From: DTDX01 sp964608455
Lineage (GTDB): Archaea > Thermoproteota > Bathyarchaeia > 40CM-2-53-6 > DTDX01
Direction of reading: 5' to 3'
Assembly (NCBI GenBank): GCA_964608455.1
Contig: CAZSNM010000009.1
Coordinates: 1-40,268 of the forward strand
DNA length: 40,268 bases
The notes under the pieces are model-generated. The model made no database searches. It saw only the letters and a program-made list of their open reading frames with translations, and was not told the origin of the DNA. Each line of letters begins with the position of its first letter. Within the stretch, counting starts at the first letter, position 1. The position numbers and the translations under genes were made by a program. This document shows positions 26,197 through 33,581 of this stretch, piece after piece.

Positions 26197-27273
26197 ATGA
26201 AAATTATTAAAGAAGATTTAAAGCATGGATTAATCGCTTTAATGATAACCAATTTAAATGATTTATGGGTTTTATACCATATTATTGAAGAAGGCGATTT
26301 AATTTATGCTAAAACAACAAGAGAGTTTAAATCGGATAGAGTTGGAAGACCTTCAAGCCGAAGAATCCCAATAAATATTCAATTAAAAGTTAAAAATGTT
26401 TATTTTGACGAGGAAATGAAAAGGTTAAGAATTCATGGTTTAATCACTGAAGCTCCAGATGAATTTAATATTAAAGGTGCCCATCATACATTAACATTAA
26501 CTGAAGGTTCAAAACTATCTATTATAAAAGAGGAATGGGGAAAATACCATTTAGAAAGAATTAAAAAAGCTTTAATTGAGGATGAACCTATAATAGTTAT
26601 CTCTTTAGATTCTGAAGAATGCTGCTTAGCAATCATAAAGGATTATAATGTAAATATTGAAGCTGAAATTAAATCTTCAATTTCCGGAAAATTAAGTTTT
26701 AATGAAAGAGAAGAAGAAGTAAAAAAATATTTTTCAGCAATATTAAATGCTTTAACATCCTCTTTATTTAAAGTTAATTGTAAAATCGTTATTGTTGGAC
26801 CAGGATTTGCAAAAGAAGAATTTATAAAGTTTATGAAACTTAAAAAAAGTGAATTAATAAGTAAAGTTGCAGCTGTAAAAAATGTAGGTTCAAGCGGTTT
26901 AGCTGGAGTTTATGAAGCTTTAAGAGTTGGAATAATAAAGGATGTTTTAAAAAAATCTAAAATTGCTGAGGAAATAGGTTTAGTAGAAGAGTTTTTAAAA
27001 ATGATTGCAATAAACGAGAATTTAACATCATTTGGAATAGATGAGGTTGAAGAAAACACCATTGCTGGAGCTGTAGAAAAACTTTTAATTTGCAATGATA
27101 AATTTGCAAATTCAACAATTGAAGAAAGAAAAAAGCTTGAAAAATTAATGAAAATTGCTGAAGATAAAGGTGGTAAAGTATTTTTAATAAATGGAAATCA
27201 TGAAGGAGGAAAAAAATTAATGGCCATTGGTGGAGTAGCTGCATTCCTAAGATATCCTAAATATAAAACTTAA
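26197..27273 (+). CDS. pelA: Pelota homologue (mRNA surveillance)
   Basis: Archaeal Pelota (aPelota), the aRF1 relative that rescues stalled ribosomes together with aEF-1alpha and ABCE1. It starts MKIIKEDLKHG, the typical beginning. It has the Sm-like domain RVGRPSSRRIPINIQLKVK, a central domain with a VIVGPGFAKEEFIKFM pattern but no GGQ, as expected, and a C-terminal NGNHEGGKKLMAIGGVAAFLRY. I select ATG 26197 rather than the in-frame TTG at 26185, because GAGG at 26187-26190 then lies at good spacing. The stop overlaps the next gene's ATG (TAATG). Confidence 0.95.
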   Translation: MKIIKEDLKHGLIALMITNLNDLWVLYHIIEEGDLIYAKTTREFKSDRVGRPSSRRIPINIQLKVKNVYFDEEMKRLRIHGLITEAPDEFNIKGAHHTLTLTEGSKLSIIKEEWGKYHLERIKKALIEDEPIIVISLDSEECCLAIIKDYNVNIEAEIKSSISGKLSFNEREEEVKKYFSAILNALTSSLFKVNCKIVIVGPGFAKEEFIKFMKLKKSELISKVAAVKNVGSSGLAGVYEALRVGIIKDVLKKSKIAEEIGLVEEFLKMIAINENLTSFGIDEVEENTIAGAVEKLLICNDKFANSTIEERKKLEKLMKIAEDKGGKVFLINGNHEGGKKLMAIGGVAAFLRYPKYKT

Positions 27274-28022
27274 TGGTGATTCAATTGAGAAATAGGCATT
27301 CAGCTGATAAACCTATAAAGCTTTTTGATGAAATAGAAGTTACATATGATTCAAATAGATGGAGTTTTTTGAAAAAACTTAGGAATAAAGCTGAAGAAAT
27401 AATAAAAGCTTTGCATGAATCAGAGTTAGAAGCAATGGTACATGGAAGTGTAGCAAGAGGCGATGTAGATGCTTACAGCGATATAGATATAATTATTCCC
27501 TATGTTGTACCATCCCATAAAGTTGAATCAGCTTTAACATTTAAAAACTTTATTATTTACTCTAAGAAAATGACTCAAGCAACTCCAAATCATGCAATTA
27601 AAGCTCATTTATATTTAGATCCACTCGAAAAAATATCAGTTACTTTTCCATTAATTCCATTTAAGGATTTAGAGCTTGAATTTTATAAGTTTGGAGGTTT
27701 AGCAAGTTTAAAAGAGTTAAGCAATAATATAAGAGTAGCTGGATGCACTAAAAAATTAACTTTTATTGAACCAACTTTAAATGGTCATAAAGAATTTTCC
27801 ATTATTGGAAGAGAAAATGAAGTTGCTAAAAGATTAAACATTACAATTGATACAGTAATTGAAAGAATAAGGGTTTTAACTAGAAGGGATAAAATTGGTA
27901 GAACTGGAGTTTTTCTAGATAAAAAATTAAAATCTGATGAATCTTTTGAGCGTGCATTAAAAGAATTAATGGATAATAACCCTGCTATTCGAAGAGTTTG
28001 CTTTTCAAGATTAAATAAATAA
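27273..28022 (+). CDS. Nucleotidyltransferase of the archaeal COG2413 type
   Basis: A 249-residue protein with the pol-beta-like nucleotidyltransferase signature MVHGSVARGDVDAYSDIDIII near residue 57, the Gly-Ser and two catalytic Asp, and a C-terminal helix-turn-helix-like region (EVAKRLNITIDTVIERIRVL) that may recognise nucleic acid. The family is uncharacterised; the substrate is unknown. Three possible starts are in frame: ATG 27273 (overlapping the pelA stop), GTG 27276 and TTG 27285; the last has GGTGA at good spacing and begins MRNRHSADKP. It lies in a run with pelA upstream and a membrane protease downstream, so a role linked to RNA is possible, but this is inference. Confidence 0.8.
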   Translation: MVIQLRNRHSADKPIKLFDEIEVTYDSNRWSFLKKLRNKAEEIIKALHESELEAMVHGSVARGDVDAYSDIDIIIPYVVPSHKVESALTFKNFIIYSKKMTQATPNHAIKAHLYLDPLEKISVTFPLIPFKDLELEFYKFGGLASLKELSNNIRVAGCTKKLTFIEPTLNGHKEFSIIGRENEVAKRLNITIDTVIERIRVLTRRDKIGRTGVFLDKKLKSDESFERALKELMDNNPAIRRVCFSRLNK

Positions 28023-28060
28023 TGAAGTGGAAAAAATAAATATTTTGAGGGAATAAAAAA

Positions 28061-29227
28061 TTGAATGAAATTTTAGTTACATTAATTTTTTATTTTATTT
28101 TTTGGCTTGCAATTTATACAATTGGAAAAATTTTTAAAGCTTATAAAAAGGACTTAAGAGGCTTAATAATAAAACCATTATACTTGAATTATAAAACCAC
28201 TAAATTAAATAATTTACTAATTAAGTTTTCTGGAAAAGCTAAAAACGCTTGGTTAATCATATGGAACATTAGTGCAGCTTTAGCTTTTGGACAAATGGCT
28301 TTTATAATATATAACTTAACGAAGAACTTTTATTTTTTAATTAATAAATCAAATCAAGCTTCTCAAGTTTTTCTTCTTTTACCTGGATTAACTGTAAGCT
28401 GGAGTAATATTCCTTATCTTTTCCTTTCATTAGCGCTTCTTTTAATTACCCATGAATTTGCTCATGGAATAGCTGCGGCAATAGAAGGAATCCCATTAAA
28501 AAATGCTGGTTTATTTATTTTAGGTTTTATCCCTGGAGGATTTATTGAAGTTGATGATGAAGCTTTAAAAAAAGCTGAAATATCTTCAAAACTTAGAGTT
28601 TTTTCAGCAGGGTCCTCAGCTAATTTAGCTGTTGGTTTATTAATTCTTCTTTTAATAGTTAACTTTGGATTTACTATAAGCCCATTTTATTCTTCAACAC
28701 CATCAGGTGTTTTAATAACAGATTTAATTCCTAATGGAGCCGCTGAAAAAATTGGTTTAAAAAAATGGGATGTAATCATAGCTTTAAATGATACAAAAAT
28801 AAATAATGTTGAAACTTTAACAAGATTTATGAATAGTGTTAAACCTTATTCAACCCTTAAAGTTACAACTAAAAATGGAGTTTTTCAATTAATAACGCAA
28901 CCGCATAAACTTAATGAATCTAAAGCCCTAATAGGAATATATCCCTTTAATTATTATGAACCTAAACTTTCTTTTATCCCAATTTATTTACCATATTATC
29001 TTTTTACATTTGGAAGCTGGAGCTACACTATATTGATTAGCGTAGCTTTAATTAATATGCTTCCAATTCAACCTCTTGATGGAGGCAAAATAATCGAGGC
29101 TTTACTCGATAAATTCGATGTGAAAAGAAAAAAGGAGATTCAAATGATATTAAATTTAATTTCAGTTAGCTTATTAGGGTTGAATCTAGTTTTTTCATCT
29201 TTAACTTTTGGTTTTATAAGGATTTAA
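28061..29227 (+). CDS. Site-2 protease, M50 family, with PDZ domain
   Basis: An intramembrane zinc metalloprotease of 388 residues. Transmembrane segments are visible at about residues 2-24, 70-90, 115-135, 180-198 and 320-345, with the last near 365-385. The zinc motif HEFAH is at 131-135 inside a helix, and the third ligand Asp340 is in QPLDGGKI near the C-terminus. A PDZ domain lies between them (VLITDLIPNGAAEKIGLKKWDVI). By family analogy it cleaves membrane-anchored regulators. The start is TTG at 28061, preceded by TGAGGG. Transcribed with the neighbours on the same strand; no partner substrate is evident. Confidence 0.9.
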   Translation: MNEILVTLIFYFIFWLAIYTIGKIFKAYKKDLRGLIIKPLYLNYKTTKLNNLLIKFSGKAKNAWLIIWNISAALAFGQMAFIIYNLTKNFYFLINKSNQASQVFLLLPGLTVSWSNIPYLFLSLALLLITHEFAHGIAAAIEGIPLKNAGLFILGFIPGGFIEVDDEALKKAEISSKLRVFSAGSSANLAVGLLILLLIVNFGFTISPFYSSTPSGVLITDLIPNGAAEKIGLKKWDVIIALNDTKINNVETLTRFMNSVKPYSTLKVTTKNGVFQLITQPHKLNESKALIGIYPFNYYEPKLSFIPIYLPYYLFTFGSWSYTILISVALINMLPIQPLDGGKIIEALLDKFDVKRKKEIQMILNLISVSLLGLNLVFSSLTFGFIRI

Positions 29228-29239
29228 GAGCGTGTAAAA

Positions 29240-30163
29240 ATGATTTGTTCAATTTGCAAAAAAAATGAAGCTTTTTATTTTAGGATTTATGAAGGTGTAA
29301 AACTTTGCAGAAACTGCTTTAAAAAAAGCATAGAAAAAAAAGTTAGAAAAACAATATCAAAATATAAAATGTTTGATAGAAATGATAGAATAGCTGTAGC
29401 TATATCCGGTGGTAAAGACAGCTTAACCTTATTAACTATATTAAAAAAGATTGAAAGCAACTTTCCTTCAGCTGAACTTTTAGCTTTTGCAATAGATGAA
29501 GGCATAAAAGGTTATCGGGATGAAGCTTTAAAACTAGCTGAAGAACATTGTAAAGCATTAGATATTCCTTTAAAAATTTTTTCTTTTAAAAACCTTTATG
29601 GTTTAACATTGGATGAAATAATGAATATTAATCCTTTGGGTTTTCCATGCTCTTACTGCGGTGTTTTAAGAAGAAAAGCAATAGATAAAGCAGCTAAAGA
29701 ATTAAAAGCAACTAAAGTAGCTACAGCTCATAATTTAGATGATGAAACTCAAACATTTTTATTGAATATTTTTCACGGAGACATATATAGGCTTCTCCGT
29801 TCAGGACCAAAATTAATTGATTTAGAAAACAGGTTTATTCCAAAAGTTAAACCTTTATGTGAAATTCCAGAAAAAGAAATAACAATTTACGCTTATATAA
29901 CAAGTATAAAATTTCAATCTTTTCCATGTCCTTACGCTCATTTAGCTTTAAGAAATGATATTAGAGAATTGCTTAATAAAATTGAAGAAAAGCATCCAGG
30001 CGTAAAATTTACAGTATTTAATTCAATGAAAAAAATTAAGGAAGCCTTAGAAAAACAAAAAATTAAGTTAAATAATTGCGAAATTTGCGGTGAACCCACT
30101 CCATTAAATATTTGCGAGGCTTGCTTAATGCTAAAAAAGCTTATCGCTAAATCATTAGCATAA
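29240..30163 (+). CDS. tRNA 2-thiolation enzyme, TtuA/Ncs6 family
   Basis: PP-loop ATP pyrophosphatase-type enzyme that thiolates uridine in tRNA, either U54 (TtuA, which stabilises tRNA at high temperature) or U34 (Ncs6/CTU1). The 307-residue protein has an N-terminal zinc site (Cys3, Cys6, Cys23, Cys26), the PP-loop SGGKDS at 56-61, a CSYCGV pair for a Fe-S cluster, the segment ATAHNLDDETQTFL, and a C-terminal zinc site (CEICGEP, ICEAC). The two subtypes cannot be separated by eye. With reverse gyrase in the same window, a thermophilic TtuA role is plausible. Overlap with the previous gene is absent: the gap is 12 bases. Confidence 0.9.
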   Translation: MICSICKKNEAFYFRIYEGVKLCRNCFKKSIEKKVRKTISKYKMFDRNDRIAVAISGGKDSLTLLTILKKIESNFPSAELLAFAIDEGIKGYRDEALKLAEEHCKALDIPLKIFSFKNLYGLTLDEIMNINPLGFPCSYCGVLRRKAIDKAAKELKATKVATAHNLDDETQTFLLNIFHGDIYRLLRSGPKLIDLENRFIPKVKPLCEIPEKEITIYAYITSIKFQSFPCPYAHLALRNDIRELLNKIEEKHPGVKFTVFNSMKKIKEALEKQKIKLNNCEICGEPTPLNICEACLMLKKLIAKSLA

Positions 30164-30165
30164 AA

Positions 30166-30177
30166 ATATATATTTTA
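30166..30177 (+). promoter_or_regulatory. TATA box of the SRP RNA gene
   Basis: The sequence AAATATATATTT is centred about 27 bases upstream of the first paired base of SRP RNA (30198), the usual archaeal distance, so SRP RNA probably has its own promoter right after the upstream coding sequence. Confidence 0.45.
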
Positions 30178-30197
30178 GAAGCTTTAATTTTTTTATT

Positions 30198-30523
30198 GGC
30201 GGCGGGGCTAAAGGGTTGGGGAGTTAGCCGTTCCCTGTAACCTGAAATCGGCTATATGCAGGGACCCGTTAACTGAAAGGGGCGGCGCCTCAATTAAGAG
30301 TAAGCCTATGCAGCTAACAATGAGCTCTTGCCCCATCGGGCCGGCGGAGGAGAACCCTCTCTGAAGGGAGAGGGAAACTCCTTTACCAACGAACCCAACG
30401 AGGCTCGGAAGAGAGCAGTTGTAAGTTGGACGCGCAGGCGCTGATGGGAGTTCAGGGGGGAGAAGGCTGCATAGAAACTGCTCTTAAAAGGGGCGTCCAC
30501 CCTTTCAGGATGCCCGCCGCCCC
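30198..30523 (+). ncRNA. ffs: Signal recognition particle RNA (7S, archaeal)
   Basis: GGCGGCGGG at the 5' end pairs with CCCGCCGCC at the 3' end (helix 1). Conserved Alu-domain blocks follow: CCCTGTAACCTGAAATCGGC and TATATGCAGGGA. The S-domain is seen in GGCTCGGAAGAGAGCAGT, with the GGAA tetraloop and asymmetric loop of helix 8 that bind SRP54, and a GAG-rich helix 6 region for SRP19. About 326 bases is a normal archaeal size. It is strongly GC-rich against its AT-rich surroundings. An artificial minus-strand frame over it is not a gene. The uS7 gene follows. Confidence 0.96.
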
Positions 30524-30591
30524 TAAAATTTTATATTTAACTCTTTATTGCTTTAAAAGCGTTGAGAAAAGAAGTGTGGAGTTAATTAACC

Positions 30592-31185
30592 TTGAGTAAA
30601 AAAAGCTTAAAGCAATTAAGTGAAACCATAAAATTATTTGAAGAATGGAGTTTAGAAGGAATAGAAGTTACGGATCCAGGGCTTAAACCATATATTTCAA
30701 TTAAACCTGTTTTAATTCCCCATACTGGAGGACGTCATGAACATCAAAAATTTAAAAAATCAACAATAAATATTGTTGAACGTTTAGTTAATGATATGAT
30801 GCGCCATGGTAGATGTGGCGGTAAAAAAATGAAGGCAACTTCAATAGTTAAAAACGCTTTAAAAATAATTAATTTAAAAACTGGAAAAAATCCTATAGAG
30901 GTTTTAGTTAAAGCTATAGAAAATGCAGCTCCATGCGAAGAAGTAACAAGAATAGTTTATGGTGGAGTGGCCTATCCTGTTTCTGTTGATGTTTCCCCCC
31001 AAAGAAGAATAGATTTAGCTTTAAGGCATATAACCGAAGGCGCTAGGCAAGCAGCTTTTGGAAATCCAAAAACAATAGATGAATGTCTAGCTGAAGAAAT
31101 AATTCTTGCAGCAAATAAAGATTCAAGAAGCTTTGCTATAAAAAAGAGGGATGAAATAGAAAGAATAGCTTTATCTTCAAGATAA
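30592..31185 (+). CDS. rps7: Ribosomal protein uS7
   Basis: Binds the 3' major domain of 16S rRNA and organises the small-subunit head. The 197-residue protein has the uS7 core ERLVNDMMRHGRCGGKKMKA, VLVKAIENAAPCEEVTRIVYGG, VSVDVSPQRRIDLALRHITE and the C-terminal KDSRSFAIKKRDEIERIA. The start is TTG at 30592, with GGAG about 10 bases upstream. It heads the archaeal-style order uS7, EF-1alpha, uS10, although with gaps of 76 and about 110 bases between them. Confidence 0.95.
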   Translation: MSKKSLKQLSETIKLFEEWSLEGIEVTDPGLKPYISIKPVLIPHTGGRHEHQKFKKSTINIVERLVNDMMRHGRCGGKKMKATSIVKNALKIINLKTGKNPIEVLVKAIENAAPCEEVTRIVYGGVAYPVSVDVSPQRRIDLALRHITEGARQAAFGNPKTIDECLAEEIILAANKDSRSFAIKKRDEIERIALSSR

Positions 31186-31261
31186 AATAATATTTTTAAG
31201 TAAGGAAAAAGGATAAAAATTAAACCCTAAGTAATAAATAATTAAAAAAGGAGGAAAAAAT

Positions 31262-32566
31262 ATGAGCTCTTCAGAAAAACCGCATTTAAACCTAGTTGTT
31301 ATAGGGCATGTAGACCATGGAAAAAGCACTACAATGGGGCATCTACTTTACGATATAGGTGCTGTTGATGAAAAAACAATGGAGGCTTTAACAGCTGAAT
31401 CTCTTAAAACTGGAATGGGAGACACCTTTAAATATGCTTATGTTCTTGATAGATTAAAAGAAGAAAGAGAAAGAGGTGTAACAATCGATTTAGCATATCA
31501 AAAATTTGAGACTAAAAAGTATTATTTCACTTTAATAGATTGCCCAGGCCATAGAGATTTTATTAAAAACATGATTACCGGAACAAGTCAAGCCGATTGC
31601 GCTGTACTTGTTGTTTCAGCAAAAAAAGGTGAATTTGAAGCTGGTATAGGACCAGGCGGTCAAACTAGAGAGCATGCTTATTTAGCTAAAACCTTAGGTG
31701 TAAACCAGATTTTGGTTGCTATAAACAAAATGGATGATCCAACAGTTAACTTTTCTAAAGAACGCTATGAAGAATGCCGAAAAGAACTTGAATCATTGCT
31801 TAAAGTAGTTGGATATGATATTTCAAAAACAGATTTTATTCCAATTTCAGGTTGGACCGGAGATAACTTAACTAAACCAAGCGATAAAATGCCATGGTAT
31901 AAAGGGCCAACATTACTTGAGGCTCTTGATAAATTTGAGGTTCCACCTAAACCTATCGATAAACCATTAAGAATACCAGTTCAAGATGTTTACTCAATTA
32001 CAGGTGTTGGAACAGTTCCGGTTGGAAGAGTTGAAACAGGAGTATTAAAAGAGGGAGATACAATAGTTTTTATGCCACCCAATATTAAAGGTGAAGTTAA
32101 ATCTATTGAAATGCATCATGTGCGAATTCCTAAAGCTATTCCAGGTGATAACATAGGCTTTAATGTTAGAGGCGTAGCTAAAACAGATATTCATAGAGGA
32201 GATGTTGTTGGTCATCCTGACAATCCACCAACAGTAGCTAAAGAATTTATTGGACAAATAATAGTTATAAATCATCCAACAGCTATAGCTCAAGGTTACA
32301 CTCCTGTTTTGCATGCTCATACAGCTACTGTAGCTACAACATTTGCTGAGTTACTTCAAAAAATAGATCCCAGAACAGGTCAAGTTGTGGAGGAAAAACC
32401 ATCCTTCTTAAAAACTGGAGATGGTGCTATAGTTAAATTTAAACCTCTTAAACCTTTAGTTATAGAGCCTTTCTCGCAAATACCTCAATTAGGTAGATTT
32501 GCCATTAGAGATATGGGAATGACTATTGCTGTTGGAGTTGTAAAAGAGGTTACTCAAAAAGGTTAA
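31262..32566 (+). CDS. tuf: Translation elongation factor EF-1alpha
   Basis: GTPase that delivers aminoacyl-tRNA to the ribosome, and in archaea also works with aRF1 and Pelota, both encoded in this window. G1 is GHVDHGKST, G3 is DCPGHRDF, and G4 is NKMD, followed by the SGWTGDNL switch region. Domains 2 and 3 are complete (VYSITGVGTVPVGRVETG, and the C-terminal GRFAIRDMGMTIAVGVV). Length is 434 residues. A strong AAAGGAGG lies about 8 bases before the ATG. Confidence 0.98.
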   Translation: MSSSEKPHLNLVVIGHVDHGKSTTMGHLLYDIGAVDEKTMEALTAESLKTGMGDTFKYAYVLDRLKEERERGVTIDLAYQKFETKKYYFTLIDCPGHRDFIKNMITGTSQADCAVLVVSAKKGEFEAGIGPGGQTREHAYLAKTLGVNQILVAINKMDDPTVNFSKERYEECRKELESLLKVVGYDISKTDFIPISGWTGDNLTKPSDKMPWYKGPTLLEALDKFEVPPKPIDKPLRIPVQDVYSITGVGTVPVGRVETGVLKEGDTIVFMPPNIKGEVKSIEMHHVRIPKAIPGDNIGFNVRGVAKTDIHRGDVVGHPDNPPTVAKEFIGQIIVINHPTAIAQGYTPVLHAHTATVATTFAELLQKIDPRTGQVVEEKPSFLKTGDGAIVKFKPLKPLVIEPFSQIPQLGRFAIRDMGMTIAVGVVKEVTQKG

Positions 32567-32677
32567 AAACGCTTTAAATCATTTTAAACCTAATTAAACC
32601 TAAACCTTTTTATATTTCTTTTTTCTTTTATCGATTTGCTTAAGCAAAATTAATTTTATTAAAAGAGGATGCTGAAA

Positions 32678-32986
32678 ATGGTTGGTAAAGCAAGAATAAA
32701 GCTTTCCAGCACCGACCCCCAAGGGTTAAATGCTATATGTGCTGAAATAAAAGAAATTGCTGAAAAAACTGGAGTAAAATTTAGAGGACCCATTCCACTT
32801 CCAACAAAAAGATTGATTGTTCCAACTAGAAAAAGCCCTTGTGGTGAAGGCACCCATACATGGGATAAATGGGAAATGAGACTTCATAAAAGGCTTATGG
32901 ATGTAGATCCTAATGAAAGATTTTTAAAAAGGTTAATGCGAATTAAAACTCCTGAAAACGTTTTTATAGAAATTGAATTAATGTAA
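32678..32986 (+). CDS. rps10: Ribosomal protein uS10
   Basis: Small-subunit head protein (102 residues from this start). The sequence MVGKARIKLSSTDPQGLNAI is the archaeal N-terminus, followed by FRGPIPLPTKRLIVPTRKSPCGEGTHTW and a C-terminal RIKTPENVFIEIEL. I prefer ATG 32678 over the in-frame ATG 32669, because the family starts at this point and GAGGA lies at good spacing upstream. It follows tuf, the normal archaeal order. Confidence 0.95.
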   Translation: MVGKARIKLSSTDPQGLNAICAEIKEIAEKTGVKFRGPIPLPTKRLIVPTRKSPCGEGTHTWDKWEMRLHKRLMDVDPNERFLKRLMRIKTPENVFIEIELM

Positions 32987-33035
32987 ATTTTTTTTAAATT
33001 TCCTAAAATTTATTTTGAATTTAAATTTTAAAATA

Positions 33036-33045
33036 GAAAAGCTTA
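33036..33045 (+). promoter_or_regulatory. TATA box for the TRAM gene leader
   Basis: The sequence AAAGCTTATAAGG (about 33036-33048) has a TATA-like core. Its distance would start transcription near 33063-33066, just ahead of the folded element at 33071 and about 100 bases before the coding sequence. Confidence 0.4.
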
Positions 33046-33070
33046 TAAGGAGCTATGCTAAGGAAAAAGT

Positions 33071-33138
33071 GAAGTTTAGTTGCAGTGAAGAAGTTAGCGA
33101 AGGCTTAAGCCTAGCTAAATTCTGATGCAGCTAACTTC
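33071..33138 (+). promoter_or_regulatory. Folded leader hairpin with K-turn-like internal loop
   Basis: An outer stem joins 33071-33084 (GAAGTTTAGTTGCA) with 33126-33138 (TGCAGCTAACTTC) with one bulged T and one G-U. An internal loop GTGAAG opposite CTGA gives tandem G-A pairs as in box C/D K-turns (GTGAAGA is one base off the C-box consensus, and CTGA is an exact D box). An upper stem AAGTTAGC/GCTAAATT has a single G-A mismatch and is capped by the palindrome AGGCTTAAGCCT. Too short between the boxes for a guide RNA. It lies in the leader of the TRAM gene and may bind L7Ae or the TRAM protein itself. Confidence 0.5.
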
Positions 33139-33164
33139 AACCGACGTAACGAGAGGTGAAAAAC

Positions 33165-33386
33165 GTGAGTTTTAAAAGGAAACGCTTCAGCGATAAACCT
33201 TTTCCAAAACCTGTTGAACTTGGCAAAGAATATGAAGTAGACATTAAGGAAACAAGTCAAAGAGGCGATGGTGTAGCTAGAATTCAAGGCTTTGTAATTT
33301 TTGTTCCAAACACTAAACCAGGCGATCACTTAACAGTTAAAATAACTAGAATAGGAAGAAGATTTGCAGTTGCTGAAGCGATATAA
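33165..33386 (+). CDS. TRAM-domain protein, small RNA-binding
   Basis: A 73-residue protein that is almost entirely a TRAM domain (oligonucleotide-binding beta barrel): GKEYEVDIKETSQRGDGVARI, then GFVIFVPNTKPGDHLTVKITRI, then GRRFAVAEAI. Stand-alone TRAM proteins of archaea have been described as RNA chaperones with cold-shock-like behaviour; that role is family knowledge. Start choice: GTG 33165 is better than the in-frame GTG 33156, because GAGGTG at 33153-33158 is then a Shine-Dalgarno at proper distance. The leader carries a long hairpin with a K-turn-like loop, so translation may be controlled by RNA structure. Confidence 0.85.
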   Translation: MSFKRKRFSDKPFPKPVELGKEYEVDIKETSQRGDGVARIQGFVIFVPNTKPGDHLTVKITRIGRRFAVAEAI

Positions 33387-33467
33387 ATTAGGATTTAATT
33401 ACGCATTCAAAATTTAACCCCTTTTTTCTTAAGTTTTTTATATATTATTAAATTTTTATTTAACTTT

Positions 33468-33497
33468 AAAAATTTAATAATTAAAAATTTAATAATT
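33468..33497. repeat. Tandem repeat, 2 x 15 bases
   Basis: The unit AAAAATTTAATAATT occurs twice back to back (33468-33482, 33483-33497) in the AT-rich gap between the TRAM gene and lysS. No function is suggested beyond local duplication. Confidence 0.7.
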
Positions 33498-33545
33498 AAC
33501 GACAGTATTTTTAAGCAAAGAAATAACTCAAACTCAAGTTTTTCT

Positions 33546-33554
33546 TTATATATA
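33546..33554 (+). promoter_or_regulatory. TATA box for lysS
   Basis: TTATATATA is centred near 33550, which puts transcription start near 33574-33577. That is after the ATG at 33567 and before the in-frame TTG at 33582, so the TTG is the more likely start. Confidence 0.45.
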
Positions 33555-33581
33555 AGCTAAAATTAAATGAGGTATAAAAAC

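Noticed and set aside
30306..30500. Minus-strand 64-residue frame
   Set aside because: It lies wholly within the SRP RNA, which is recognised by conserved structure and sequence.
33071..33138. Box C/D guide RNA
   Set aside because: The C- and D-like boxes are only about 30 bases apart and the space is a hairpin, leaving no room for guides or D'/C' boxes. No ACA follows, so H/ACA is also not supported.
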